Assembly (NCBI RefSeq): GCF_002775205.1
Contig: NC_036459.1
Location: forward strand, 6,393,466 to 6,457,465
Length of the DNA: 64,000 nucleotides
Direction of reading: 5' to 3'
Origin: Xiphophorus maculatus
Lineage: Eukaryota; Chordata; Actinopteri; Cyprinodontiformes; Poeciliidae
Shown here: piece after piece, positions 27,201 through 48,300 of the stretch
Layout: the number at the start of each line of letters is the position of its first letter
How positions within the stretch are numbered: the stretch's first letter is position 1
Notes under the pieces: generated by a model
The model's database searches: none
Seen by the model: the letters and a program-made list of their open reading frames with translations, nothing else
What the model was told of the DNA's origin: nothing
Position numbers and translations under genes: made by a program

Positions 27201-30200
27201 AAAAACCCGACAAATATTCTAAGTCTGTGAATCTATTTATTTTCTAAAAATACCCAAAGAGATTGATGAACCAAATTTGTTGTTACACATACTCTTGCCA
27301 GCAGGTCTCTTTTCACTGCATAATAAATGATTTAAGAAGTTGCTGTTGTTCAATAATTACCCTGAAGTAAACTTGTCCTCCTCCTCATAATGTTTAATCT
27401 AACTTCCCTCAGTGCTCCCATTTAATTGCTTTCCCAGAGGTGAACCTAATGGAAAACAAAGACAAACAGCTTCCAACTACACAAAGATTTTAGTTTTATG
27501 AGGCAGAATAAACTTGCAGCCAGTACAAGGTGGAAATGGGTTTTATAGTCCTTTGACAATAAAAAGAGCACTTTGTGTGCATCACTTTCCCTTAGCTTTA
27601 GGTTAGGTGCCTCAAGTGAGACACTACAGTCTTTAAAAGTGACAATGGAAGAAATTACAAAATGAATATCCATGTGCACAATATGATTTTTCCACATTTC
27701 TATTACTAGTCTTCATCAAATATTTGAATAAAAAGTCTCAGTTTAGTTTTATATGAAATAAACCATGTGAATTTGGTCACAGAGGTAGGTTTATTTTTTT
27801 AGGGAAAAAAACTGGAAAACTATCCTTTTTCTTTAATTCAAATATGTGTTGGATGAATGAAACTGGGGGTGCTAAATACAACAGCTTACATGAAAGCATC
27901 TTCTTTTTGTCTTCTACAATATTTATAATCTTTCCCTTGGTATCCATCATGGTTACTTTTCCGTCTGCTTCTGATGTGTCAACTTAGCTTAACACGAGAG
28001 ACTTGTTAGCACAGGAATGTGTCAGATAACCAAGCAGCATGAAGTGGAATGTCAAGCTCCCATCTGTCCATGTACCGTAGGCACCCACACAGCAAGCCGG
28101 CAGATCAAATGTGACGCCAGCTGACAAGAGCAAAGAAGAAAAACGTGGGCCTAATTCATCGCCCATCCCTGTTTCCACTCAGTCTAACTCGTTGGCTTCC
28201 AAGCCCTGAAAAGTAAACAAATGGCTAGACAAGTCACTGACCTAACACTGTTCCTAACCCCACCTACTTTATCAGCAGGCTCCACATTTAAAATACCTAC
28301 TGTTTTGGCTGAAGTGTTTGTTTTACACTTCAGCCAAATTTTCTGTACCACTACTAAATGCTATGGCAAAATCACAGAACTAACATATTGTTGGAGTATT
28401 TGACAAATATGTTGATAAAATGTCAAGCACAGGTTTTTAATTTGCCTTAACGTTTTCATTTAATCACCAAATTCATTATGTTTTATGGTAATATGAGATC
28501 ATGCATGTACTTTCAACATGAGTCTCTGTAGCATTCAGCAAGACATCCTGTAGCCTGATTCTGCCTCTCACTGCTGACCTTTCAATCCCAACTCTGCTAA
28601 TTAGCAACAAGAGGAAAAGCTAGTTAGCAACCCTGGGTACTAGGCATAATATCTATTAAAAAAAAGCAACCACAAGCACATTTTTGATGGCATACCTTTA
28701 ATTGTAGTTTTATTTTTTGTCCACTGTGACTATTTTTATTTTGGTAACAAAACAATATTAGCTTTATATGTGCTTTCCATGTTCTGTTTCCAGCTAGCTC
28801 AGATTTCTGTGTGAAGTGTGTTGCATTTCAAAGAGTCAGCTGAATATTTCTATGACTATGTCTGGATATTGACAAAACTCAGGACAAAACAACAGACTCT
28901 CTGAAATGAAGCTGCTGTATTACACTGACAGAAGCACTAGCGGCTCACAGTGGGGTCATATTTCCATAAGCTTGAAATTTCCATCCAAGCCTGGGACAGT
29001 TATCCAACACTCAGGTCACAAAACAAACAAGAAAAATGATAAAGACAAGCACCAGGCCAGGAAGAGAGAAAAATAATGGTTTTAAAAACATATTAAGCAA
29101 CTAGGTCTAGGAGGACAAGATAGAGTCATTTAATATTGTTACTTGAATGTCCTCTTTCTCCACATACCTCAAGATGACCACATATTGTTTGAACAACACC
29201 CATGAGCATTGTGTGATACAGGCAAAATGCATTAGAGGGTAAGGGTGTTTTCCTCTTATGGAGAGAATAATAAAAGGTGTTTTTCATCCTTTCTTTCTTC
29301 ACCTGCAGCTCCAAAGCCAGACATTGTTAACATAACAGAACTAGCAGCAGTCATGCATTTAGTCTATAACCTAAAAGACAGAAAAGCCATCAGAATAAAT
29401 AATATAAAGCATGCAAAATTACTTGCATATTTAATACTTGTAAAATAAAACTATGTAACTTGAAAAACATGGGGAAAAAAGCTTAGTAGCATCAGATCCA
29501 CCGATGAGTGTTTCCCCTAGTTTTGCCAAAAGAAAATTAAAACAACAGCACTGAACTAAGAGAAAAACACAAAAACGTAACTTACAAAAGTGAGACCAAA
29601 AAAAATGTAAAACCGGAATAAAAACTTAGCTGGAGTTGGAAAAAAATTAAGACAACTTCAATTTATATGGAAACATTTTGAGGTTTTGTGGTGCCAGGGG
29701 CAGGACATCTATAGTTTTAAACTGGCACCACAAGGTTTGATGAATTCTCCAGGTATTGCTAAATGGAATATAACCAATGTTTTTTTCAGTTTCTATATTC
29801 ATGTAGCTACTTACACAAATTAGAAAATGTGAGGAAGATCCTTGTAACGTGAAAAGAATTGCAAAAAGGTAATGCTTCACACTTCTCTGAAGCTGCCCAC
29901 AGTGTGATTAACTGTGCTGTCAGTTTATTCTGGCTGCTGTTTTCTGTCATTGGGGGTCCATTATAGTCCCCGACTGTTCATGAAGGTGTTATTGTCTCTG
30001 ATAAGCCAGCAGCAAGATCACTAATGAGTCTGTGTGTGTGCAAATCAGATGCTGTTTCTCCCCATGGGTTGCACTAGCTCAGCCATAGCAGCCAACTTAA
30101 TGATTATTATTATAAAAAAGAACAAGCAGAAACATGAGAAGCTCTGTGTTGTGGAGTCTGAAAAAGAGACATGCTTTCTGTATGAACTGGTTTGCATTCA

Positions 30201-32748
30201 AACCACATTAGCATACTACAACATGGCCCGTGAATGCTTTTTTGCACATTTCACACAGACATGGTTACTCCCAAATCCTCAAAGCTAAATGAGTTTCTTT
30301 GTAGTGCCAAAACATGACAAACACGGTCATAAGTAAGTTACATGGAAAGTCCAGATGGCTTATGTAATGCAGGAAAAAGTAGTTCTGTGGTTGTGACACA
30401 CACACACACACACACTTTTCTGGGCCTAGCTCAGTTTAAAGTTGTGAACTTACAGGTTTTTCCAGGATTAGCACATTACAAGCAGCATTATTTTTGCAGT
30501 GTGGATCAAAGCAGATTGTTTTCCACTCTTGTTCTTACAAATAGCTAAATGTTGTGAAAGAAGATTTAGACCAGTTCTCCAGAGTTGTAAATAATTCATC
30601 TTCTTGTTCTGTCTTCTCGATTTTTGACTGTCATAAAAATGCTATTAATACTATCAGTTATGCAAAGTAAATTTAATTGTCTCATCATCTGTCACTGCAG
30701 GTATTCCCTCTGAATCTCCATCATTACTTCTGTACACTGAAGACTGGACATCTAACCTACCAAACAGTGACAGCACCTTACTTCCAGACTGCAATAAGGA
30801 ACGCTCTGGAATCTGCAACCTCTCCTACACCTGGGATGCCACTACTTCCCTGAGAATGAAACCCACACAAAATATCACTGCCACAAACCAGTCAACCAAC
30901 GCCTTCCTAATCCCAGCTACACCCATGTTGGTGCCCTTATACACTGACTGGAACAGTGCCATAGCGGCCTGGGGCCTGGCATGGGAGGCCCATGTCTATG
31001 GTGCAGGGGGAGTCTTTGCAGTGCTAACACTCACCTCTGCACTCAATCTGCTTTGCTTGCCACTGAGATGTCCATCTGGGTGTGGCTATTTTGCTCTAGT
31101 CAGCCTGTTCCTTCTAGCTGCTGCATGCACCAGGTCCTTCTCCCTTCTTTATGATGCCTATGGCCACCAGGATCGCATATCCTCCACAGAGGCATCGCTC
31201 ATGCTCTTTGAAGCACCTTTTCCCTGTCTTACTGCAGCTTTCGGTTTGGTTTTTCTTCTCCTCTCAATGCGCTCAAGAATGCAGCTCTCATATTCAGCCT
31301 TTCAGAGACCCTGTTTCCTGGTCTGTCTAGTTGTCTTGCACTTTGCTGCTGCATTTGGTCCAGTGACTTTCTTGAAGTTCTATCGGCAAACGCCCCCTTT
31401 GTGCCTCTTTCTGTCGCTGATCTCTCGTGGAGCCTTTGTGGCACTCGCAACATTTCTATCTGCTGCCTATTTTGTTTTCTATATCTATGTTCGGGCAGAC
31501 TCAAAACACATCTATCATCTGAACAACACATCTCCAACACCAGCTGAACGCTACAACCGCTGCCCATTTGCTGAGAGTCGGGATTGGAACCGTGCAGCTA
31601 TAACCGTTTGTCTTTCAGCGTTGTTTTCTTTAGCTTGTGCAGGACTGCAGTTTTATGCAATGCTTAATGCTATGGGTGTTATTGGTGGGCAGGAGGTCTT
31701 CTACCCTTGGCCCTGGTGGGCCTTCCAGTTTAGCTGTAGACTGTGTGAACTTTTGGTCTGTTTCACCTTAGCTTTAGTGGTTGCTCAACCAGTTTTTTGT
31801 TCCGACCAGCTTCCAGCAGCTGGAAGTTGTTGGACTGAACTCCTAGCATCCAAGTCCCCCATCCTGCCTGGGACCTACCAGTGGACACTCAGCCAGCAGG
31901 AGAAGCTTGCTATTGTTGACACTGTTGGACTTGGAGAGACAGAAAGCCTTCCACTTTACACTCTGATGGATGAGAGGCTTGGAAGCAGCCTGAATGGCTT
32001 GGACCTCCTCTACCACAGCAACCGGGCCTTAGTATATCGAGATCTTGACTTGGATTTAGGTTTATTGTGTTCAGAAAAACCTGAGGACGGGGGAGGCAGA
32101 GAGCCCTCAGGTGGATCTTCACTTTCAAGCGACTCCACTGCAGACCTGCGACCCCCTTCACCTATCAACTTGCGCCGTAGCATAGACGAAGCACTCTTCA
32201 GTGAAGCATTGTTTCCCATGAGCCTCTTCAGTCCTGTTAGACCTATTCGCTGCAGTGACACATCTGTAAACAACCACTGGACGCTTCCAAGCAATGGCCC
32301 CTGTGATCCTCTCTCCACCGACTCCAGTCTTTATCGACCCTCATCCTGCCTTGAAATGGCCACTCAGCTACAGTTTTCTGCCAGCCAGTCTCAAGGCGTA
32401 GCCACAGAAGGGGCTCCAACATCTCCCTCCACAGGCTCATCCTCCAGCAATTCATCAGCTGAACGTTGGAGAAGCAGTTCCTCGTCCTGCTCTCTGTACC
32501 GTGCCTCTCTTGATGGCTCCTCTCTTGTTCTTTGCCCAAGTTCAGAGAGACATACAAGGCAGCTTCCACAGGAAGGCTCAAATGTGGCCTCCCATAACCC
32601 ACAAAGACACTACCAAGCTCTGGGAGCTGCCTCACAGGAAAGCCTGAACCTGTCAACTGAGACAGATCGATCTGTGCAGCAGGAATTCATTACAGTTTGC
32701 AGACAAATGGATTCTTTAAGCATCTGCAGTGAGACTATAGATTTATAA
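19783..32748 (+). CDS. prrt4: Proline-rich transmembrane protein 4, three coding exons
   Basis: Coding exons are 19783-21217, 26165-26302 and 30701-32748. Both junctions split a codon after its first base, and the sum is 3621 nt, 1206 residues plus stop. Residues 1-24 are a signal peptide (MLRFLWTMALFFWYYLLLHS then RALA). A long Thr/Ser-rich ectodomain follows, including four tandem repeats. Seven hydrophobic segments lie between about residues 620 and 890. The tail is Ser-rich, with a GSSSSNSSAERWRSSSSS stretch. The membrane region resembles the PRRT3/PRRT4 C-terminal domain. Its place beside impdh1 and hilpda matches human PRRT4. Molecular function is unknown; expression in brain or endocrine tissue would fit the RE1-like site, which is inference. 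It converges with impdh1. Additional exons cannot be excluded. Confidence 0.85.
20662..21189 (+). repeat. prrt4: Four tandem 42-45-codon repeats in the prrt4 ectodomain
   Basis: Units begin with NWNLGLSE, PLDFSFSE, YLDLGFSE and HLNLGFSK and share a QQxPxVFSxxL core and a TTQS-like end. Lengths are 44, 45, 45 and 42 codons (132, 135, 135 and 126 nt). The units differ enough to be an old amplification. Confidence 0.85.
21218..26164 (+). other. prrt4: Intron 2 of prrt4
   Basis: Mostly AT-rich, with no sense-strand exon that fits the phase. An 87-codon antisense reading frame at 23587-23850 has unusually protein-like composition and is reported as a finding. The acceptor is CTTCCTAG|AG at 26164/26165. 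Confidence 0.5.
26165..26302 (+). CDS. prrt4: prrt4 middle coding exon
   Basis: This 138-nt exon lies between CTTCCTAG and G|GTAAGAAA. It completes a split Glu codon, encodes 45 residues rich in Glu and Thr (LPGKETKEEEEAVV...) and ends with the first base of the next codon. The phase matches both neighbours. The Glu/Thr-rich composition fits the extracellular stalk before the membrane region. Confidence 0.78.
29309..29470 (+). other. prrt4: Candidate alternative terminal exon of prrt4
   Basis: A strong polypyrimidine tract and acceptor (TTTCTTCACCTGCAG) lie just before 29309. Joined to the 26302 donor, the frame runs 46 residues (A-PKPDIVNITELAAVMH...) to TAA at 29446-29448. An AATAAA overlaps the stop at 29444-29449. 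The product would be a secreted ectodomain without membrane segments. It could equally be chance. Confidence 0.25.
30396..30415. repeat. (CA)n microsatellite
   Basis: Ten AC units in prrt4 intron 3. Confidence 0.9.
30701..32748 (+). CDS. prrt4: prrt4 last coding exon: membrane domain and cytoplasmic tail
   Basis: The exon is open from the acceptor at 30701, 51 codons ahead of the internal ATG at 30856, to TAA at 32746-32748. It holds a short extracellular segment with N-glycosylation sequons (NITA, NQST), seven hydrophobic stretches and a long Ser-rich tail. Landmarks include a WPWWAFQFSCRLCELLVCF segment and WTLSQQEKLAIVDTVGLG at the start of the tail. Confidence 0.88.
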
Positions 32749-33582
32749 AAACAGACTCTTATTAAGAGGGACCTGAAATGAGTGTCTGCTTTGTGCAGCA
32801 AGATGATTGAAATTTGAAATGATATTTGATAGTGCATGTCAGCTTTATGTACTTCTTAAACACGATAGCTGCAAAAATGTTTCAGGAGGTTTGATAAGAC
32901 TTCTTGAGGATTTAGTGAATGTTCCTGTGAGTCTAAGTGCCAAGACTGTCAAAAGCCAAGAGACTGTTTGTAAATTTTACATGTCTTATAAAAGCAGGTG
33001 ATGGTAGTTAAATTAAGAGTTACTTTTATTAAGTGGTGATATAATAAGGAGGTATTTGTACAAATGTTTTTATGGCATTCCAACATTCCAATAGGTTGTA
33101 CTGTGACAAATATAAGCTCTTACCTGCTACTGTTGTAATAACCTACATAAGTTTAGTTATTATAACAAATACTTAGCCTGGATGTTTTTTTTCCAAATGT
33201 AAACATCTCATATCTACATGTTTCTCTGAGGTATGGTGCAGCAGTGCCCTCTGCTGGCATGTGAAGAGTATATTTAGAATCTGTTTCAATACAGTGTTGT
33301 AAGAGTGTGTTAGCTCCTTACAGATTTCATCAGTATTTGCTTTTTTTTGCCACACATAAATGTTTCAAATAATCAAACAAATCTTGATGTTAGGTAAAGA
33401 TAAAATAGAAATATAAAATTCACTTTTCAAATGAGATAATTTAAAAAAAAAAAAAAAAAGGTTCTCCAAACCAATCTGGCCCTGTGTGAAAAAGTATTAG
33501 AACGGTAAACCTTATAATTGTGAAAACCTTCGTTGAAATAAGTTCCATTAAGAGCTTGGAGCATATACTGTATGCTAAGAAT
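32749..33582 (+). other. prrt4: prrt4 3' untranslated region (probable)
   Basis: Non-coding AT-rich DNA follows the prrt4 stop. A likely polyadenylation site could not be fixed; AATAAA-type hexamers occur further on at about 34230 and 34835. Nothing else was recognised. Confidence 0.4.
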
Positions 33583-34448
33583 TTAAAAGAAATTGTCAGA
33601 ACTCTCAGATATCTGTTTAATCACTTGGAGAGATTGATGCTGCTGTTCTTTCTTCTGGTTAAGGGAAGCAGAAAATAAAAAGTCCAGTATTTCGCTAGAG
33701 TTGGAAGTCAACTCCCCCTTGCTGTAGATGGTGCAGCAATGAGCTGGAAGTGGGTCATGAGTGAACTGAAATGAGAAACAAAAAACACAGCATGCTACAA
33801 AGACTTTAAAACTATACAGTATAATCAGTTACAATTGAGGATATCAAACTTACCGTTCACTGGAATTCAAGATGCAATGTTCCGTCCTTCAATGTTAGTG
33901 CAAGTAACTTGCAGCAATCCTAAAGAGGTAAAAGAAAATATTTATTTGCAACAAGGATAATATCTTAAAAGCCTTTGTTGTATCATTAACATTTTTATTT
34001 AATTATACAGTGGTAGTGAATTAACATAGTTCAAAAAGAGAGGGGTACTATTTGTTGAAGTCTGTGTTATGACTATTTAGAGCTACATTTATAGCATAAT
34101 ACAGCAAATAAAGTTAGATGCTCAAACAGACCTTTTAAGGCACAAAACTTCCACAGTCACTGTACGTTGTCTAAATTTGCCTGTAATTTAGCTTTGTAAC
34201 TTTGAGAGTTAAAATTTGATGGGAGTCAAATAAAGATTATTGTCCAAGTAAGCTGTTTTTAATCATGTTAGCCTTTTACCTTAGGAGGTTCACTACCCAA
34301 CTGAAGCAGGTCATGCCAACCTGCTGTGTGCCTAAATTAGTTTATGTTTCAAGTCAACACTACTTACCACGTGTTAGTTTCTGTCGGGGGGTTTTTTAAC
34401 ACTAAAAGGTATACTTACGTTGAAAATGCCGCTCTCACTATTTTTGCA
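33583..34448 (-). pseudogene. Unrecognised spliced coding-like segment, possibly a decayed gene
   Basis: Three minus-strand blocks carry good splice signals: 34448-34419 (acceptor CCCTCACCTAG, donor AAC|GTAAGT), 33919-33854 (acceptor CTTTTACCTCTTTAG, donor ACG|GTAAGT) and 33765-33583 (acceptor TTTCTCATTTCAG). All share phase 0. They read CKNSESGIFN, then DCCKLLALTLKDGTLHLEFQ, then a 60-residue open C-terminus beginning FTHDPLPAHCCTIYSKGEL and ending SDNFF plus TAA. A TGA codon sits two codons before the end of the middle block, and no start codon was found. I do not recognise the family. It could be a unitary pseudogene, a gene with different exon use, or a non-coding RNA. Confidence 0.4.
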
Positions 34449-36772
34449 CTAGGTGAGGGTTTGAGAAATGGGGCCCCTTCAGGGAGTTCTGCGCATGTCG
34501 ACCTCGGTGGTTGAAAACTCTCAGGCTGCTGTTAGTTCAGTAAAGTTGATCAAAATGCCCATTTCGTCAGACAGAAATCAGGAAGAGCTCTGGGTAATAT
34601 AAAGTGAATCAAGAATTGTGTTAACAGCTTATTCATGTTCTAACACAGATTGGTTTTGATAGCTGGTTTCCTTTGCTAAATTAAAGTTTGATTACTGGGT
34701 TCGGTTTGCTCTGGTTGTCTGTCAGAAATATTTCGTTTGATTAACCAAAACATTTCTGTGTGACAAAAAAAGGAGATCTGTACTTTTTCACAGCACTGTA
34801 CAGTCCTCTGACTGGCGTATTAATTTAAGTTGAAATAAAGCGTTAAATATTTGTCTTCTTTTTCTTAAAATTAAACATAAATCTCATTGAAAAGAAAAGA
34901 AAGAAAGACAGGAGCTCATGCACAGTATTGTATTTATTTATTTTAACATATTAAAAACAGCAAAAGCAACTTTCCTCTTATGAGAGTTTTTACTGTAAAC
35001 ATATCCTAAAATGATCTTCTTCAAAACCCCCTGATGGATAATAACTGAAGATTTCCCCATCAGTTTACAAAAAAAGAGAGAGAAGGTTTTTGGTTGCAAA
35101 ATGTGTCACTCTGTGTCAACAATCGCTGAAAACTGAAATTTATACAGAGAAACATTAACAAAATGTCAGTTGTGCTTTGTGGATGGACTAACAGGACTCA
35201 GTACTTCACAATTAAGACATTCTGGACAGCTGAATGACCTGTTTTAAATAGGGAATCTGGAATAAATAAGCAGATTCTTCAAACTTATTGTAGGCATTTG
35301 TTTTCTGCAGTCACAGTCATGTACATTTTTCTTGAAAGTCATTGTAGCTGCAAGCACTGTTAGTTCACCTTGTGTGGGATGGAGAAACTTCGTAGGGTTA
35401 GAGAGAAAAAAAAAGAAAAGAAAAAAGTCCAGTAAAAGTATGGCAAGGATATCCACTTTGAACAATTTCTAACTCCAACATCAACCGAACGACGAACAAA
35501 GATACTCAAATAAAATGTGGCAAGAACGTGTCGCTATTCACTGTGCCGACGTGTCCATCTCTATTTCAAGGCATACCTCTGGTGAACAGATAAAAACGCA
35601 ACAATCTATGCCTGACGGGAAAAAAACAGATGAGCTAACTGCCGCACCAGTTTTGGTACTAAGGTTTAAAAAAATTCAAATAAAAAGAAGTGTAGATACA
35701 CTTGGCAGTATGTTTGCGATCTAAGCAGAATATAAACACAGCCACGCTTGGCTCAGTGGAAAAAAAACATGCATTATCAAAAACCTTCCAGCTGAAATCA
35801 AAGTCGCCAGGACTCTACAGGTTTAATATAAAGAGTTTTTCTCTGAAAAAATATTCAGATTACGACCAAGGAAATAGTCACTTTGAGTGTTTATGATTGA
35901 CCCATTATACAACCTAAACATAAATTATGTTCATTAGCTTTTGGTGCCCTCCATGTTAAATATACCAACAACACTGAGATGGGGCACTGCTTATTTGGCT
36001 CAGAATGATTGAATTTCCAAAGAGGAAAAAAAAAAAAAAAAGCCCCCACTGCAGATCTGCCCTCTATTCCGATTCAATTAACAACGATGACAAATGACTC
36101 AATTGTAAGAATGCACTATACACCAAGTAAATAACGTACTGTAATACGAGCAGCATACATCTGCAATGACCTAGAATTATTACTCGGAAAGGTTTGCCGT
36201 TCCAGACTGGGACGGTGCACAAAGAGAGACGTGCCATCATGTGTTCTGCACACATTACAGTGTGTTGTTGAACGGGGATGGGTTAAGGTTCAGGTGGCGC
36301 GTTTGCTAGTAGGCGCGGGACCCAAAACGAGCCACAAAAAGATGCTGCTGACCTGCGCCACGGCTGTTTCTGACAGGACAAATACAACACAGCGCGCCTT
36401 TACTGTAACCTCACACAACCTGGAATTCACACTGCTGTTTCTCTCACGACTATCAGCCTCACGCACACGAACCTGGTGTGGGGCTGCACACTCATGAACC
36501 AAACAAACAAACAAACAAAAAGACTAACAATAACCCTGATGCGCCACTTCGTAAGAGCAAAGTCTGAGGTGTTCAGAGACTCAGTGTAGGTTTGAAGATT
36601 CTCCATTTGCTACGATGCCGTCCTCTACCCCAAATCAGCCGTTTGTGCTAAGTGAGCGAGTGGGCTTAACGCAGAGGAAGCAGAGAGGGTGTTGTTGCGG
36701 ATTTTGGCAGAAGTTTTTAAAACATTTGGTCACTGTCAGATTGGATCTCCTTCACTCTTCCTTAAGTTCCAT
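34449..36772 (-). other. impdh1: impdh1 3' untranslated region and flank
   Basis: No coding exon was recognised. Minus-strand AATAAA motifs occur within the TATTTATTTATT at about 34928-34942 and could end the impdh1 transcript, giving a long untranslated region of about 1.8 kb. A small CpG-containing patch at 34425-34520 could be the promoter of the minus-strand segment just below it. Confidence 0.4.
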
Positions 36773-45315
<8,543 letters not shown>

Positions 45316-45318
45316 GCT

Positions 45319-48300
45319 GCCAAAAGATCACACAGAAGCGCAACCGCAGGAAAAAATTTACAATATGCACATGACGACAGGGATTGAATGTTTTGCAGGA
45401 CCCGTACAAAATGCGGTGTTCTGTATGAAACATTTTAAATCACAGAGAAGCTTAGTTAAAAAGTAATCCACTGTCACCACAAGATCTGAAATATTGCATC
45501 ACTAAATAAAAGAAAAAAAAAATAAAAATAAGTGCAATAGTCCTCACACTATCCAATGTTTGGCATAAGCCCTAAACGTTGACCAAGTAACGCACAAATC
45601 CATCGCTGTGGGTAAACAGTGGGACCTTTTGAATTTAAAAAAAAACATACATCTTAAATTTAGCTCAAAATTATAGTAAACTAAATGCTGCGTTACACAC
45701 AAACACTCCTCTGCACCATCATATGTATCTTGACTGAAGTGTCACTGGCCTGGTGACCTAGATTAGATTATCGGCAGCCAGCAAACACTAGCTGCTAGCA
45801 CTCCACACCCGTAGATAACATAACAAAAAATCCGATGCTTCAGATCATTCTTTGTTTTTTACACTGAGGTGCATCAAAGGAGTATCTCTATTTGACCATC
45901 TATGATGGGCCTTGAAATCTATTACGGGGCCCCGCTTATCTCTACATTTTGGGAACAGGATGCAGCCCACCTTATGGTATTTTTCTAATCTTGTTTATCT
46001 TTTAACTGGTCTTTACCATGCAGATGAAAAAAGTTATGAGGAACTAACTGCAATCAATATATTGCTATATACCAGCAAAACAAAAACCTGAAAAAACGTG
46101 TTTCTTTTTTCCTGCAGCTTTTGGAAAGGTATGTTTAAGAGTAATGAAGGAAGTATAGTGAAAAACACTAACAAACTACTTGCATTGAAGATACAGTAGG
46201 TAAATGTCGCAACTATTCGTTCTATTTTAGCGTTTTAATCACGCCGAATTAGTAATAAGGTTCACATACATTATTTATACTGTAGAATGTCCCTATAAAT
46301 AATGGTGAATATCTAGAAGAAAGACTTCTGTTATTTTTAATATATCTCTAACGCAAGTTTGGCACTGGACTCACAGGTCTCCTTTATTTCGACTGTATTC
46401 AAGAAAAAAAACCTGTAAAATAATGTCCTGTTAGCAAAATGTACAGAAACTTCCACAAAAGTTGCATTAAATTAGCTATTTAGCTGGTAGAAAAAGATGC
46501 GTGAACACCTGTTTACACACTTCAGTGGCTACATCTAGGTTAGCTAGTTCAATGATTAACACTATTAGCTTTGAGCTATAATGTGTAATATCTGCTAGTC
46601 ACTCTCAGAGGTTAAATAGTAAAAAACATTATTATCACCACCAGTTTGCAACATTATAACGCCCATATAAATGTTAAAGATTTAAACGCTGAGTCAACAA
46701 TATTTTTTTATCATTTAAAGAAAATAAATAAAGCTGCATAAATAAAATTAAAACATTTCGGACAGTTTTGCTGTTGAACCCATTATAAAGCCAATATATT
46801 TCCACATTAACGATGACGAACTTGTGGGTAACCACATGAACTACATCCAGACTACTCCGTTTGTAGACATGTGGGAGCGACCGCTAGCATGTAGCATTAG
46901 CAGGTTTTGTTGCCCTGTCTTAGGGTTCAGTCGATTCTTCCGAGAATTTAAGGTCTACGACTTAAGCTTGCACGCCGTTTAGCAGCCAATAAAGCGGCTT
47001 AAACTGTTTAAGTTTACCCCAAGAGTAAAGTCGAGCATCTTTCTTTGAGTAAGCTAGCAGCTGCCTGAGAAACCAGATGCCCACGTTGACAAAAAAAAAA
47101 AAAAAAAAAATAGGGAACAACTTTCCAGCTGCGAGACCCTCGCGAAACCGTACGAAGGCGACTGTAAAGGCGGAACTACTAAAATACCTCGTAGAGAAAT
47201 GAACAAGATGAAAACAAAGATCCTTCTTCAGTCCAAGATGTGTATATATATGTCTGCAGGAGGCTGAGAAGTGGTTGCTTGGTCGCCGTCTGCAGACAGT
47301 GTTGGTGTTATGTACTGAGAGCAGCGTCACATCCCCTCCTCCCTACTTCCACCATGAGGCCAGTTAACCCGATGGATCCTGCGATAAGGGCCGAGATAAA
47401 ACTCTTTGGGGTTGGGTGCCTAGGCAGAATCCGGTTTGGGGGTCATACTTCCAGTAGTCACTCACTAACCACCTGAGCACCACTCAGCAGCTACAGCATG
47501 TTGCTGATCTAGTGCCAGATAAAATAACAGTGTGTTGCAAAAGTAGTAATGCTGCTTTAAGGTTTTCTACATTTTGCAGCCGAGCAATTCAGTTTCCTGG
47601 GATTGTTTTTGATAGACCAGCACGCATAACTGTGAAGTGGAAGAAACATTACTTGTACTGTTCAACATTTATTATTAAAAAATAAAAAATTACAATTGAA
47701 AATCATGCTATGTTTTTATATTTAGCCCCATTCACTCTTGCAACTCTATGAAATCCAGTGACACCAAAATTGATCTACAAGGAAATCTTATGGGTGAGAG
47801 AAAACTAACCTTGAGCATCCCTATGGGGAAACATAGCTGTGGCAGCATGATGCTGTGGGATGTGCGCGGCTGAATCCATGTTAACCCCGACCATTATTAC
47901 CTTTATGCACTATTGTTTCATCTACAGTGTACAATTCCCTAAAAACACGCTAAGGTTTATAATCAAATTTGAAACTTAAAGAGGTAGGACAACTGCTGAA
48001 AGGCACTACAAACAGACTAGCTATTAGCATTGTGTATTCTGGACGTTTCAGACAATGAACAAGAACATTTTGTTGCTTTTCAGTTTTCGCGTTTATCAGA
48101 TACGCAAAACCTAATATGTCTCATGACTGCTGGTTCTTTTTTTAGGTGAACCATCTTGTTAATGTTAGAAAAGGTTGTTTTGAATTGCGTCTCATTCACA
48201 TGTTCATAATTGGCCTGATTGCACAGAGCGGTCACCACTTCATTCACATGAAAGCAGTTACGTGAAATCTAGCTATGCAAGGTCAGCATTACATCTCATA

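Larger units (their letters stand above)
26303..30700 (+). other. prrt4: Intron 3 of prrt4
   Basis: AT-rich, with a perfect 14-bp-arm hairpin at 28304-28338, a (CA)n microsatellite at 30396-30415 and a candidate alternative terminal exon at 29309. The acceptor is CTGTCACTGCAG|GT at 30700/30701. Confidence 0.5.

Noticed and set aside
33854-33919. In-frame TGA read as a selenocysteine codon
   Set aside because: No SECIS-like element was identified downstream and the gene family is unknown, so a broken gene or wrong exon edge is more likely.
34471-34605. Short plus-strand reading frame beginning MGPLQGVLRMSTSVV
   Set aside because: Only 44 codons, no splice partner or family match, and it overlaps the antisense flank of the minus-strand exon chain.
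47240-47476. 78-codon plus-strand frame opposite the impdh1 5' region
   Set aside because: Its composition is not protein-like and it overlaps the CpG-containing candidate promoter of impdh1.
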